Of a stretch of 64,000 bases of DNA, positions 8,735-16,899 are shown in pieces. The DNA comes from Rhodoferax sp. OV413 (lineage in GTDB: Bacteria; Pseudomonadota; Gammaproteobacteria; Burkholderiales; Burkholderiaceae_C). The stretch lies in contig NZ_FNJA01000002.1 in assembly GCF_900104385.1 (NCBI RefSeq), forward strand, positions 124,001-188,000, read 5' to 3'. Under the pieces are notes generated by a model that was not told the origin of the DNA, did not search any database, and was given only the letters and a program-made list of their open reading frames with translations. Positions within the stretch are counted from its first letter, which is position 1, and every line of letters begins with the position of its first letter. Both the position numbers and the translations under genes were made by a program.

Positions 8735-9760
8735 TCAGAGCCGCGTGACGTCGATCACCGCCTGCGCAAAGGCGGCCGGCGCTTCCTGCGGCAGGTTGTG
8801 GCCTATGCCACCGTCCAGGTTGCGGTGCTGGTACTTGCCGCTGAACTTCTTGGCGTAGGCGGCGGGCGCGGGGTGGGGTGCGCCATTGGCGTCGCCTTCC
8901 ATGGTGATGGTGGGCACGGTAATGTTCGGTGCGGTGGCCAGCCGGGCTTCCAGCGCGTCGAAGCGGGATTCGCCCTGCACCAGGGCTATGCGCCAGCGGT
9001 AGTTATGGACCACGATGGCGACGTGGTCCGGGTTGTCGAAGGACTGGGCGCTGCGCAGATAGGTCGCATCGTCAAACTGCCATTTCGGCGAGGCCTGCTG
9101 CCAGATGAAGCGGTTGAAGGCGGCGGGGTTGGCGGCGTAGCCGTCGCGGCCGCGGTCGGTCGCCAAGTAGGACTGGTACCACCAGGCGAATTCCGCGGCG
9201 GGGGATTGTGGCTTGGCGTTGGCCTGGGGGTTGCCGATCAGGTAGCCGCTGACGGAGACCAGGCCGGCCACGCGTTCGGGCCAGATGGCGGCGATGATGC
9301 AGGCCGTGCGCGCACCCCAGTCGAAGGCGCCCAGCACCGCCTGGCGTATGCCCAGCGCGTCCATCAGCGCGATGATGTCCTGGGCCACGGCGCCCTGCTG
9401 GCCGTTGCGGAAGCTGTCAGCGGACAGGAATCGCGTGCCACCGTAGCCCCGCAGATAGGGCACGATCACGCGGTAGCCGGCGGCCGCCAGGCGCGGCGCC
9501 ACGTCGACGAAGGCGTGGATGTCATACGGCCAGCCGTGCAGCAGGATGGCGACGGGGCCGTTGGCCGGGCCGGCTTCGGCATATTCCACGCGCAGATCGC
9601 CGGCGTTGATGGTTTTCAGCGACTCGAAACGGGTAGCGCCGTCGCTGGTGGCCGCGCGTGCCGAGGTGGCCAGCAGGCTGCCGATGGGCGCGATGGCCAG
9701 GCTCAGTGCAGCGCTGCCCAGGAAGCTGCGGCGGCGGGTGGGGGAGTTCAGGGAGTTCAT
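8735..9760 (-). CDS. Exported alpha/beta hydrolase (epoxide hydrolase/dehalogenase-like)
   Basis: This 341-residue enzyme starts with a Tat-type signal (TRRRSFLGSAALSLA, cleavage near ATSARA) and is probably secreted folded to the periplasm. The alpha/beta hydrolase fold shows the oxyanion HGWP motif (LLHGWPYD), the Asp nucleophile in GAFDWGAR near residue 190, and the catalytic His in GGIGHNLP close to the C-terminus. An Asp nucleophile in this position is typical of epoxide hydrolases and haloalkane dehalogenases. The real substrate cannot be read from the sequence. The gene is the likely first gene of a two-gene unit with dipZ. Confidence 0.85.
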   Translation of the reverse strand: MNSLNSPTRRRSFLGSAALSLAIAPIGSLLATSARAATSDGATRFESLKTINAGDLRVEYAEAGPANGPVAILLHGWPYDIHAFVDVAPRLAAAGYRVIVPYLRGYGGTRFLSADSFRNGQQGAVAQDIIALMDALGIRQAVLGAFDWGARTACIIAAIWPERVAGLVSVSGYLIGNPQANAKPQSPAAEFAWWYQSYLATDRGRDGYAANPAAFNRFIWQQASPKWQFDDATYLRSAQSFDNPDHVAIVVHNYRWRIALVQGESRFDALEARLATAPNITVPTITMEGDANGAPHPAPAAYAKKFSGKYQHRNLDGGIGHNLPQEAPAAFAQAVIDVTRL

Positions 9761-9952
9761 CGTCGGGCCTTTCAGGTTGGGGTTGAAGCGTTGCCGACAC
9801 CAGCGCGTCGGTTGCCCCTAGTACACCGCCGCGATGTATGTGGCATGTGTCATGCGCACCCTCAAAATGCATGGCCGTGTAGCCAGCCGGGAGGGTAGAT
9901 ACACAGCGGTACAAAGCCGTTGCGTGGCCTGCGTCAGCGCGCGCCAAAACAC

Positions 9953-9977
9953 CACCGCCACCCTGAAGGTGGCGGTG
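9953..9977 (-). terminator. Rho-independent terminator of the kinase/regulator operon
   Basis: A perfect ten-base-pair stem (CACCGCCACC with its complement, loop CTGAA). Read on the minus strand the stem is followed by GTGTTTTGG, a short T run, which fits termination of transcription coming from the response regulator at 10139-10888. On the plus strand no T run follows. Confidence 0.6.
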
Positions 9978-10004
9978 TTAGGTACGTGAAAAGGAGGCTT
10001 GGGT

Positions 10005-10136
10005 CTAGACGCTAGTGCCGCGCCGCCGCAGCACGGCGTGGCTGCTGGGCACCGCGCAGGGCCGGCCCGCGGGCTGGCCGATTTCAGAAGCCAGGCCGCC
10101 GAAGAAGAACGCCAGGGAGAACAGTAATCTGCGCAT
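10005..10136 (-). CDS. Possible 43-residue small exported peptide
   Basis: A short frame begins two bases after the stop of the response regulator gene, on the same strand, and ends about 28 bases before the terminator hairpin. The peptide starts MRRLLFSLAFFFGGLAS, which looks like a signal peptide or single membrane helix, then a Pro/Arg-rich tail with one Cys. The position inside the operon and before the terminator supports translation. No strong Shine-Dalgarno is visible apart from the coupled position. Function unknown, and it may be chance. Confidence 0.35.
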   Translation of the reverse strand: MRRLLFSLAFFFGGLASEIGQPAGRPCAVPSSHAVLRRRGTSV

Positions 10137-10138
10137 GG

Positions 10139-10888
10139 CTACTCGTCCTGCACCTCGACCTGGCTGGCGAACACATAGCCTTCACTGCGCACGGTCTTGA
10201 TGTAGCGCGGCTCGCGTGCGTCGTCGTTCAGGCATTTGCGCAGGCGGCTGATCATCAGGTCGATGGAGCGCTCGAACAGCTCGGTCTCGCGGCCCTGGGT
10301 GATGGACAGGATCTGGTCGCGGGTCAACACCTTTTGCGGGTGGTCCACCAGCACGCGCAGCAGCCGGTACTCGGCGCCGCTGAGCGACACCACCACGCCC
10401 TCCTGGTCCAGCAGTATGCGTTCGACTGTGTCGAGCCGCCAGTCGCCAAACACCAGAAAGCGCGCCTCGTCGCTGCTGCGCATATTCGGCGGCAGCATGC
10501 GGGTGCGCCGCAGCACGGACTTGATGCGCGCCAGCAGTTCACGCGCAGCGAAGGGCTTGGGCATGTAGTCGTCTGCGCCCATCTCCAGCCCCAGCACGCG
10601 GTCGGCCTCGTCGCCGCGCGCGGTGAGCATGATGATGGGTGTGGTCTTGAACTTGCCGGCGCGCAGGTCGCGGCACAGCGTCAGACCGTCTTCGCCCGGC
10701 AGCATCAGGTCCAGGATGATGAGGTCGAACGGGCCTGCCGTTTCCAGCATCTGGCGCATGTGCCGGCCCGTGGGCGCGGTGCTGACGCGCAGGCCATTCT
10801 TTTGCAGATAGGCGCTGACCAGGTCGCGGATGTCGCGGTCGTCGTCAACCAGAAGAATGTGGTCGCTGGCGGGCACGGTGCTTGTCAT
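10139..10888 (-). CDS. OmpR-family two-component response regulator
   Basis: This 249-residue regulator has an N-terminal receiver (residues 8-120; acidic pair in LLVDDDRD, Asp in LIILDLMLPGEDG, Lys in YMPKPFA) and a C-terminal winged-helix DNA-binding domain (about 150-243; FRSIDLMISRLRKCL and KTVRSEGYVF are typical). It would be phosphorylated by the sensor kinase encoded just upstream (24-base gap, kinase gene first). Kinase-before-regulator is the reverse of the more common order. Targets are unknown; the ohr gene immediately before the kinase is an obvious candidate. Confidence 0.93.
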   Translation of the reverse strand: MTSTVPASDHILLVDDDRDIRDLVSAYLQKNGLRVSTAPTGRHMRQMLETAGPFDLIILDLMLPGEDGLTLCRDLRAGKFKTTPIIMLTARGDEADRVLGLEMGADDYMPKPFAARELLARIKSVLRRTRMLPPNMRSSDEARFLVFGDWRLDTVERILLDQEGVVVSLSGAEYRLLRVLVDHPQKVLTRDQILSITQGRETELFERSIDLMISRLRKCLNDDAREPRYIKTVRSEGYVFASQVEVQDE

Positions 10889-10912
10889 GGTGTGTGGGGT
10901 GTTTGGCGGGGT

Positions 10913-12220
10913 TCAGGTGGGCAGTTTCAGGCTGGCGCGCAGGCCGCCTTCGGGGCGGTTGTGCAAGCTGAGCTCGCCGCCCAGCGACAGGGCCAGCTGG
11001 TGGGCGATGGCGAGGCCCAGGCCGGTGCCCCCGGTTTCGCGGTTGCGCGAGCTTTCCAGCCGGTAGAAGGGCTGCAGCACGGCGGCCAGCTGGTCCTCGG
11101 GTATGCCCGGCCCGGCATCGCAGATATCGATGTGCAGGCTGGCGCCGTCCAGCCGAAGATGCACGTCTGCACGCTGGCCGTATTTCAGCGCGTTGTCCAC
11201 CAGGTTGGTGAGGACGCGGCGCAGCGCGTTCGGGCGGGTACTGATGGGCGCGCCAGCTTCACCTGCCAGGCTGACGGGGCTGCCGGTGTCGGCGTAGTCG
11301 TTGACGATGCTGCGCACCAGGGCGTCCATGTCCAGGCGCCGCACTTTTTCTTCGGAGCCTTGCAGCGTTTTGGCGTAGCTCACGCCTTCCTGCACCAGGC
11401 TGCGCATGGCTTCCAGGTCTTGCAGAAATTTGTCGGCGTCGGGCATGTCGTCCATCAAATCGACACGCAGGCGCATGCGGGTGATGGGGGTTTGCAGGTC
11501 GTGCGAAATGGCCGCGAGGATTTGCATGCGTTCATTCAGGTAGCCGGCTATGCGCTGCTGCATCGCGTTGAAGGCGCGCGCGGCGCGTGTAACTTCGAGC
11601 GGGCCGGTTTCCGCAACAACGGACGGCTGCAGGTCCGGGCCCAGCTGGTCCGCCGCGGCCGCCAGCCGCTCCAGGGGTCGCGTCACCAGGCGCATCCCAA
11701 GCCAGGCGCAGGCCGCCAGCACCAACAGCTGGGCGAGCAGTAGCCAGGTGACCCAGTCCGACACCGGCATCGGCACGCGGCGCGCCAGCACATACAGCGA
11801 TGAGCCGTCACTGAGGCGCACCTGCATGCGCACGGTCTCGCGCATATTGCCCAGTTGGCCCACGGCCAGCACCGGGAAGGGCCGCAGCGCGTTGGCGACC
11901 ACCTCGACGAAACCGGCCAGGGCGGGGGCGGTCGGGGGTGGCGTGTCGACCACGCCCTCCAGGGAAAAGCCATAGTTGGGCCGTTCCAGCTTCTGGAACC
12001 AGTCGCTGCGCTCACTGGCGGGCAGGCGGTCCAGGATGGCGACCGAGCTCGCGATGTCGTGCTCGACGCCGCTGAGCATCAAATGCATCAGCGTCTGCCC
12101 GCGCTCGTAGCGTATTGCCACGTAGGTGAGCAGTTGCGCCACGCCCATGCCCAGCACCACTAGCAGGGTGACCCGTGCCAGCAAGGTAGACGGCAACAGC
12201 CGCCGGAGGTATGCGTGCAT
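10913..12220 (-). CDS. EnvZ-type sensor histidine kinase
   Basis: This 435-residue inner-membrane kinase has a first transmembrane helix at about residues 12-34, a periplasmic sensor region to about 150, and a second helix at about 153-175. A HAMP domain follows, then HisKA with the phospho-His in AAISHDLQTPITRMR near 235, and an HATPase domain with N box LTNLVDNALKYG, G1 DAGPGIP and G2 GTGLGLAIAHQL. I start it at MHAYLRRLL; the frame extends upstream but would overlap the ohr gene. It forms an operon with the OmpR-type regulator downstream and lies 53 bases after ohr. The signal is unknown. Confidence 0.9.
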   Translation of the reverse strand: MHAYLRRLLPSTLLARVTLLVVLGMGVAQLLTYVAIRYERGQTLMHLMLSGVEHDIASSVAILDRLPASERSDWFQKLERPNYGFSLEGVVDTPPPTAPALAGFVEVVANALRPFPVLAVGQLGNMRETVRMQVRLSDGSSLYVLARRVPMPVSDWVTWLLLAQLLVLAACAWLGMRLVTRPLERLAAAADQLGPDLQPSVVAETGPLEVTRAARAFNAMQQRIAGYLNERMQILAAISHDLQTPITRMRLRVDLMDDMPDADKFLQDLEAMRSLVQEGVSYAKTLQGSEEKVRRLDMDALVRSIVNDYADTGSPVSLAGEAGAPISTRPNALRRVLTNLVDNALKYGQRADVHLRLDGASLHIDICDAGPGIPEDQLAAVLQPFYRLESSRNRETGGTGLGLAIAHQLALSLGGELSLHNRPEGGLRASLKLPT

Positions 12221-12273
12221 TCGGTTCACCGTGGTGTGGTTACTGGGCCCGTGGGTTGTGGGATGGGCGGCGT

Positions 12274-12693
12274 TCAGACGAGCGACAGCGCGACCTGGAT
12301 ATTGCCGCGGGTGGCCTTGGAATAGGGGCACAGTTGGTGCGCGCCTTCTACCACGGCCAGAGCCTTGTCGTGGTCTACGCCCGGAACGCTGATCTGCAGG
12401 CGGGCCGACAGCGTGAAGCCGTCCGGGCCCTGTACCAGGTCTACCTCGGCATTGACGGCCAGGCCGTCGGGCAGCTTCACACCCAGGGGCTGGGCGGCGC
12501 GCGCCATGGCGCCCATGAAGCAGGCGGACCAGCCGGCCGCAAACAGCTGCTCGGGATTGGTGCCGTTGCCGACAGTGCCGAAGCGTGTCAGGGCGATGTC
12601 CAGGCGGCCATCGTCGCTGCGCGACGTACCCGTGCGGCCGCCGATGGTGTGGGTACGGCCTGTGTAGAGAACCTTGGTGTCTGCTGCGGTCAT
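12274..12693 (-). CDS. ohr: Organic hydroperoxide resistance protein (Ohr, OsmC family)
   Basis: This 139-residue cytoplasmic thiol peroxidase reduces organic hydroperoxides using two Cys residues. Both are visible in family context: the peroxidatic Cys in GWSACFMGA near residue 61 and the resolving Cys in HQLCPYSKATRGNI near 125. The length matches Ohr. The start at 12693 follows AAGGA in AAAAGGATTTCTCC. Ohr genes are commonly paired with a MarR-type OhrR regulator; none is adjacent here, and a two-component pair follows instead. Confidence 0.92.
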   Translation of the reverse strand: MTAADTKVLYTGRTHTIGGRTGTSRSDDGRLDIALTRFGTVGNGTNPEQLFAAGWSACFMGAMARAAQPLGVKLPDGLAVNAEVDLVQGPDGFTLSARLQISVPGVDHDKALAVVEGAHQLCPYSKATRGNIQVALSLV

Positions 12694-12936
12694 GGAGAAA
12701 TCCTTTTGATAGCGTGTGTGTCGAAATGACGGCGCGATTGTTGAAGCGCAGCGTGTTTCGCCCAAGGGGATTTCTGACCGAATGTAGGTCTGCCAAAGCC
12801 CGCGTACAAAACTATACAAAACTCTGGACTGTTGTCGCTGACCAGGCTTTCGTCTACCCGTCCATTCACGCCCGCAGCGGGGGCCTGAACGGGATGCGTG
12901 CGCATACCAGTCCTCTGCGATAGTTGCTCGCTTCTC

Positions 12937-13761
12937 TCAAGTCCCTTTGCGCGCCGGCAGTGCCAACCGTGGCTTGCCCAACACTTGGGTCGCCACCCGC
13001 GACGCAAACTGCCGCGTCAAGAAGCGCACGCCGAAGGTTGATAGCTTGTTGAACAGCCCGGGCACCACCGTGCGCTTGCCAGCCAGCATCGCTTCGATCG
13101 CGGCGTGCGCCACGAACTCTGCGCTCTTCGTTGACGCATTCGCGATCCACGAGTAGTCGCCCCCGCCGGACGCGGCGTGGAACGCGGTTTCGGTGCCGCC
13201 AGGGCAGATGCAGGTCACCGACAGCGGCGTGCCACGGTGCTCGTCATGCAGACCCTCACTGAAGTTGCGGACGAACGCCTTCGACGCGGCGTACAGCGCC
13301 ATGTTCGGTACCGACTGGTAGGCGCCGGTCGACGCGATGTTCAGCATGTGCGCAGGCTCGGTGCTGGCCTTGCGCGCGTCGACAAAGCACCGCGCGAGCT
13401 GGACCAGTGAGGTCATATTGAGTTGGACGAGCTCTGCGTCGCGTGCCCAGTCCACCTCGTCGAACCGGCGGAAATAGCCGAACCCGGCGTTGTTGATCAG
13501 AATGTCGATCGGGCCGCTGGCGGTGGCGGCGTCCCACAGTGCGCGCGCGGCATCGGGCTTGCCGAGATCTGCGGTGACGATCTCTACTTTCACGCCCTTG
13601 CAGGTCGCGGCGACCGCATCCAGTGCGTCGCGGCGCCGTGCCGTCAGCACGAGATCCACGCCGAGCGCCGCGAGCTCACGCGCGATGGCTGCGCCAATGC
13701 CGCTGGATGCGCCGGTTACGAGCGCGCGCTTGCCAATGTGGGCAGTTGTACCTGTACTCAA
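12937..13761 (-). CDS. Short-chain dehydrogenase/reductase
   Basis: This 274-residue SDR has the Rossmann nucleotide motif TGASSGIG near residue 17, the NNAG motif (ILINNAGFGYF), the catalytic Ser in NIASTGAY and the YxxxK pair in YAASKAF. I chose the TTG start at 13761 because AAGGAG lies about seven bases upstream; a longer in-frame extension to 13980 has no family similarity. It is divergent from a TetR regulator, and a good inverted repeat between the two genes is a likely operator. Substrate unknown; proteins of this sort reduce aldehydes or ketones with NADPH. Confidence 0.88.
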   Translation of the reverse strand: MSTGTTAHIGKRALVTGASSGIGAAIARELAALGVDLVLTARRRDALDAVAATCKGVKVEIVTADLGKPDAARALWDAATASGPIDILINNAGFGYFRRFDEVDWARDAELVQLNMTSLVQLARCFVDARKASTEPAHMLNIASTGAYQSVPNMALYAASKAFVRNFSEGLHDEHRGTPLSVTCICPGGTETAFHAASGGGDYSWIANASTKSAEFVAHAAIEAMLAGKRTVVPGLFNKLSTFGVRFLTRQFASRVATQVLGKPRLALPARKGT

Positions 13762-14154
13762 ATCGTTCTCCTTATCGTGTAGAGCGGCCAAGGGACTCCA
13801 AGCCTCTCGATCTGCGCATATATCGATGCTACACCTGTAATATAGCACTGATATAGAAATAGGTCTAGAGAGCACCTTGTGTCGGAGAGCAGCCGCCCGA
13901 TCTGCCCATGGCACCGGCATGCTGGAGTAGAAGTCTCGGCAGTTCCATGTGCAAGGAACTCCCCAGCTCCCGGCCGGCAATCTGGACTCGAACTCCCTGC
14001 CGCATGCGACAGAAGCAGCACGCTACGGAAGTAATATGCTGCGTACGTAGAATCGGTCAGCTCCTAGCGACAGTTCGCGCGAAATCGCGGCCCTCGTGCG
14101 CAGCGCCGACTTTCCTCTTTCAGAAATCCTTCTAAGTCTTTTCCGAACCCACCT
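13762..14154. other. Divergent intergenic region, SDR/tetR
   Basis: About 390 bases without a supported gene. The part nearest the SDR is AT-rich and contains the inverted repeat at 13819-13855. The part nearest tetR is GC-rich and shows no obvious promoter. Short open frames here have no ribosome site or recognisable product. Confidence 0.6.
13819..13855. promoter_or_regulatory. Candidate TetR operator (inverted repeat)
   Basis: Two 15-base arms, 13819-13833 and 13841-13855, are inverted repeats matching at 12 of 15 positions, separated by CCTGTAA. The arms contain TATATC and TGCTA. The site lies 58 bases upstream of the SDR start, in the AT-rich part of the divergent region shared with the TetR gene, so it is a good place for repression. 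Assignment to this TetR is inference. Confidence 0.5.
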
Positions 14155-14706
14155 GTGGCATCCGACACCGAGACCGCAATTTTTCAGGCCGCTGCGGCCC
14201 TGCTGGAGGCACGTGGACCGGCTGGTTTGACAACCCGCGCCGTTTGCGCGGCTGCCGGCATCACTGCGCCCACGCTCTACCATCACTTTGGCGGCAAGGG
14301 CTCTCTTGCAATGGCGCTTGTTAGGCAGGGCCGGGGTGAGTTCATGTCACGCAGGCGCGCTTCCAAAGCCTCTGATGATCTGATGAAGCAGCTGAAAACA
14401 CATTGGGATGATGCTGTCGACTTCACGCTCAAGCGCCCTCACCTTTACGCCCTGCTCGTCGAGCAAGCTCAGCTCCATCCAGAATTGCTCGATGAGACGT
14501 TCGCCGACATGCGAGCGCTTGTTCAACGCCTCGTAGATACCGGCCGCTTTCAGGTCCCCATGGAAGACGCGGCGCGTGCCATCTTGGCCGCGTTCAATGG
14601 TGTCCTGTCCTTGCGTCAAATGGGTACGACGGCAGCAAGCGAGGTTGCGGCGACGAGCAACTTGATATTCACTGCTCTGATGACCGAGTTGAATAAAAAA
14701 CGCTGA
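14155..14706 (+). CDS. TetR/AcrR-family transcriptional regulator
   Basis: This 183-residue repressor has a TetR-type N-terminal helix-turn-helix (about residues 5-50; TTRAVCAAAGITAPTLYHHF is the classic recognition pattern) and an all-helical C-terminal ligand domain. It likely begins at GTG 14155, although no strong Shine-Dalgarno is visible. It is divergent from the SDR gene at 12937-13761 and probably represses it in the absence of a small ligand. The first half of the gene is typical in base composition for the window. Confidence 0.88.
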   Translation: MASDTETAIFQAAAALLEARGPAGLTTRAVCAAAGITAPTLYHHFGGKGSLAMALVRQGRGEFMSRRRASKASDDLMKQLKTHWDDAVDFTLKRPHLYALLVEQAQLHPELLDETFADMRALVQRLVDTGRFQVPMEDAARAILAAFNGVLSLRQMGTTAASEVAATSNLIFTALMTELNKKR

Positions 14707-14792
14707 ACTGCAAGTTCTTGCCCAAGGGCGCATAAAGGGCAAGGTCGCGGTCAATATGAAATAGAGACGAGCAATAACTGCAAAGTCCCCCA

Positions 14793-14818
14793 GAACCTGT
14801 GCCGGCCGGCACAGGTTC
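14793..14818. terminator. 26-bp perfect palindrome between convergent genes
   Basis: GAACCTGTGCCGG is followed directly by its reverse complement. The element lies between the convergent tetR and DJ-1/PfpI genes, eight bases beyond the latter's stop codon. Position suggests a bidirectional terminator, but neither side has a clear T run, so a protein-binding site is also possible. Confidence 0.45.
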
Positions 14819-14825
14819 ATTCCCT

Positions 14826-15710
14826 TTAGTTAGCTTGCGTGGCCAACTTCGCCATCAAAGCCTTGCCGAAAACGTCGGCCGACAAGGGCTGTTGACCGGT
14901 GATCAGCTCCCGGTCGACTACGACGTTGGGCTGCCAATCGGCACCGTTTTGGATAGTGGCGCCGGCTGCGGCCAAAGCTGCGTCCGGATAAAAGAGGACC
15001 TGACCGCCGAGCTGCGCGCTGCCTTCTATCTGCTTCTCTTCGGATGTTGCGAAGACGCTTAGCTTGTAGCCCGCATACGTCCAGCCCTTCGACAGGTTCT
15101 TGACCGCAGTGGTATCACCTGCGATGAGGGAAGATTGAAACTTGGCTGCTTCGGGCAGGGTGGACAGAAGAGCTATTGGTCCGTGGCAGATGATTGCTGT
15201 AGGCTTCGCGGCCGCGTGGAAGCTCTTCAGGATGGTGCCGAGCGACTGTTCTTTCAGCAGATCTTGCATAGGCGCATGGCCGCCCGGAATGAACACCGCT
15301 GCATAGCCGCTGGCGCCTTCTGCGGCAACAGATGCCAATGTTTTGGGCTTCTTCAACGAATCGAACTTAGCAACGTAGGAGAGTGCGTCTGTACGCTTCG
15401 CATCATCGCCGCCGAAGTAATTCTTGTTGTTCGAACTCACGTCCATTTGAGGCGTGTCGCCCTTTGGATTGGCAAACACCGGTGTGTACCCCGCATCGAC
15501 GAGCATCCGCAGCGGAACAGCGAGCTCGTTGAGGAAGTAGCCTGTTTGGTACTGCTTCCCATCCCGCAGTTCGAGCTCATGGGCGCTCGACATCACTACA
15601 AGGATCTTCCCTTTGTCAGCGGCGGAGGCGGCGGCCGGCATAAGGCTGGCCGTGGCCGCAAGCGCAATCGACATGAGCGCGGTTTTTAAAGTATTGATGT
15701 TGAAAGTCAT
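14826..15710 (-). CDS. Exported DJ-1/PfpI-family (class I glutamine amidotransferase-like) protein
   Basis: This 294-residue protein begins with a Sec signal peptide (LKTALMSIALAATASL, cleavage after ASA near residue 30), which is uncommon for the family. The nucleophile elbow AIICHGPIALL has the expected Cys near residue 176, and GYAAVFIPGGHAPMQDL supplies the upstream Gly/His motif. Relatives are glyoxalases, chaperones or deglycases acting on dicarbonyl damage. Its position beside an OYE reductase and SDRs fits reactive-carbonyl defence. The downstream palindrome may terminate it. Confidence 0.87.
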   Translation of the reverse strand: MTFNINTLKTALMSIALAATASLMPAAASAADKGKILVVMSSAHELELRDGKQYQTGYFLNELAVPLRMLVDAGYTPVFANPKGDTPQMDVSSNNKNYFGGDDAKRTDALSYVAKFDSLKKPKTLASVAAEGASGYAAVFIPGGHAPMQDLLKEQSLGTILKSFHAAAKPTAIICHGPIALLSTLPEAAKFQSSLIAGDTTAVKNLSKGWTYAGYKLSVFATSEEKQIEGSAQLGGQVLFYPDAALAAAGATIQNGADWQPNVVVDRELITGQQPLSADVFGKALMAKLATQAN

Positions 15711-15757
15711 ATGGGTTCTTTTAGTCGTTCGTGAGCTTGAAGTGGGTCGGTTGATGT

Positions 15758-16834
15758 TTAGCCGGCAAGCGTCGGATAGTCGCTGTAGCCCTTGGCACCC
15801 GGCGTGTAGAACGTGGTGGGGTCTGGTGCGTTCAATGCCGCGTCCTGGCGCATGCGCTCGACCAGATCCGGGTTGGCGATGAAAGGCCTGCCCATGGCGG
15901 TCAGGTCCGCGTGGCCTTCGCTCAGCGCCTGTTCTGCGCTGGCCTTGTTGAGTCCACCGGCAAGGATGAAGGGGCCGTCGAATGCAGCCCTCAGATCGGC
16001 CTTCAATTTCGCCGGGACGGGCGGGGCGCCCATGGTCGAATGGTCCAGGACGTGCACGTACATGAGGCCGAGTGCGGAGAGTTGCTTCACCAGCGACAGG
16101 TACTGTTCGTCCACACCATCGAATGCGCTGGTGCTATTGACCACGCCGTGAGGCGACAGGCGGATGCCGACGCGCTCAGCGCCGATCTCCTTCACGGCGG
16201 CACGGGCGACCTCTAGTACCAGTCGGTTGCGTCCCTCGGCCGTGCCTCCGTAGCCATCGGTGCGGCGATTGACATTGGCGTTCAGGAATTGTTCGAGCAA
16301 GTAACCGTTGGCTGCGTGCAATTCAATGCCGTCAAAGCCGGCTTGGATGGCAAGGCGCGCGGCCGTTGCGTACTCGCCGATCACAGTCTGGATGTCGGCC
16401 TCGGTCATGGCACGCGCCGGCGAGTGCGGTTGGTCGCCTTGGGTATCCGTCCTCATCTGGCCCGGGCATGTTCCCGATGAAGCGCTCAGCACTTCTGTTC
16501 CGGCCGGCATATTGTCTTTGTGGGACACCCAGCCGGTGTGCATCAGCTGCACGACGATCTTGCCGCCCTTGGCATGGACTGCGTCGGTCACCAGCTTCCA
16601 GCCTTGCACCTGGGCGTCATTGAACAGACCCGGAATGCGGGCGTAGCCCAAGCCATTGGGCGAGGGCGAGGTTCCTTCCGTGATGATGAGTCCGGCGCTC
16701 GCGCGCTGGGCGTAGTAGGTGGCCATCAGGCTGTTGGGCGTGTTGTTGTCGACCGCGCGGTGGCGCGTGAGCGGCGACATCACGGTGCGATTGCTGAGCT
16801 GGGTGGCACGCAGGGAGAAGGCTTCGAAAAGCAT
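15758..16834 (-). CDS. Old Yellow Enzyme-type alkene reductase (NADH:flavin oxidoreductase)
   Basis: This 358-residue FMN-dependent TIM-barrel enzyme reduces activated C=C bonds, and often quinones or nitro compounds, with NAD(P)H. Family landmarks are visible: MSPLTRHRA near the N-terminus, the substrate-binding His and Asn in ELHAANGYLLEQF near residue 177, and NVNRRTDGYGG. The C-terminal FMN-phosphate region is FILAGGL with GRPFIANPDLV. The start at MLFEAFSL is preceded by AAGGA. It is the second gene after an SDR under a MarR-type operator. It belongs to the NemA/XenB group, but I cannot choose a specific symbol. Confidence 0.93.
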   Translation of the reverse strand: MLFEAFSLRATQLSNRTVMSPLTRHRAVDNNTPNSLMATYYAQRASAGLIITEGTSPSPNGLGYARIPGLFNDAQVQGWKLVTDAVHAKGGKIVVQLMHTGWVSHKDNMPAGTEVLSASSGTCPGQMRTDTQGDQPHSPARAMTEADIQTVIGEYATAARLAIQAGFDGIELHAANGYLLEQFLNANVNRRTDGYGGTAEGRNRLVLEVARAAVKEIGAERVGIRLSPHGVVNSTSAFDGVDEQYLSLVKQLSALGLMYVHVLDHSTMGAPPVPAKLKADLRAAFDGPFILAGGLNKASAEQALSEGHADLTAMGRPFIANPDLVERMRQDAALNAPDPTTFYTPGAKGYSDYPTLAG

Positions 16835-16899
16835 GGACTGTCCTTGGAAAAATGAAAAATGGGAGAAAAGGGAAGCGCAGCAACCTTGGTTGGCTGGAA

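Noticed and set aside
13975-14005. tRNA-like T-arm motif (GAGTTCGAGTCC on the minus strand)
   Set aside because: No matching acceptor, D or anticodon arms can be found around it, so no tRNA or integration site is claimed.
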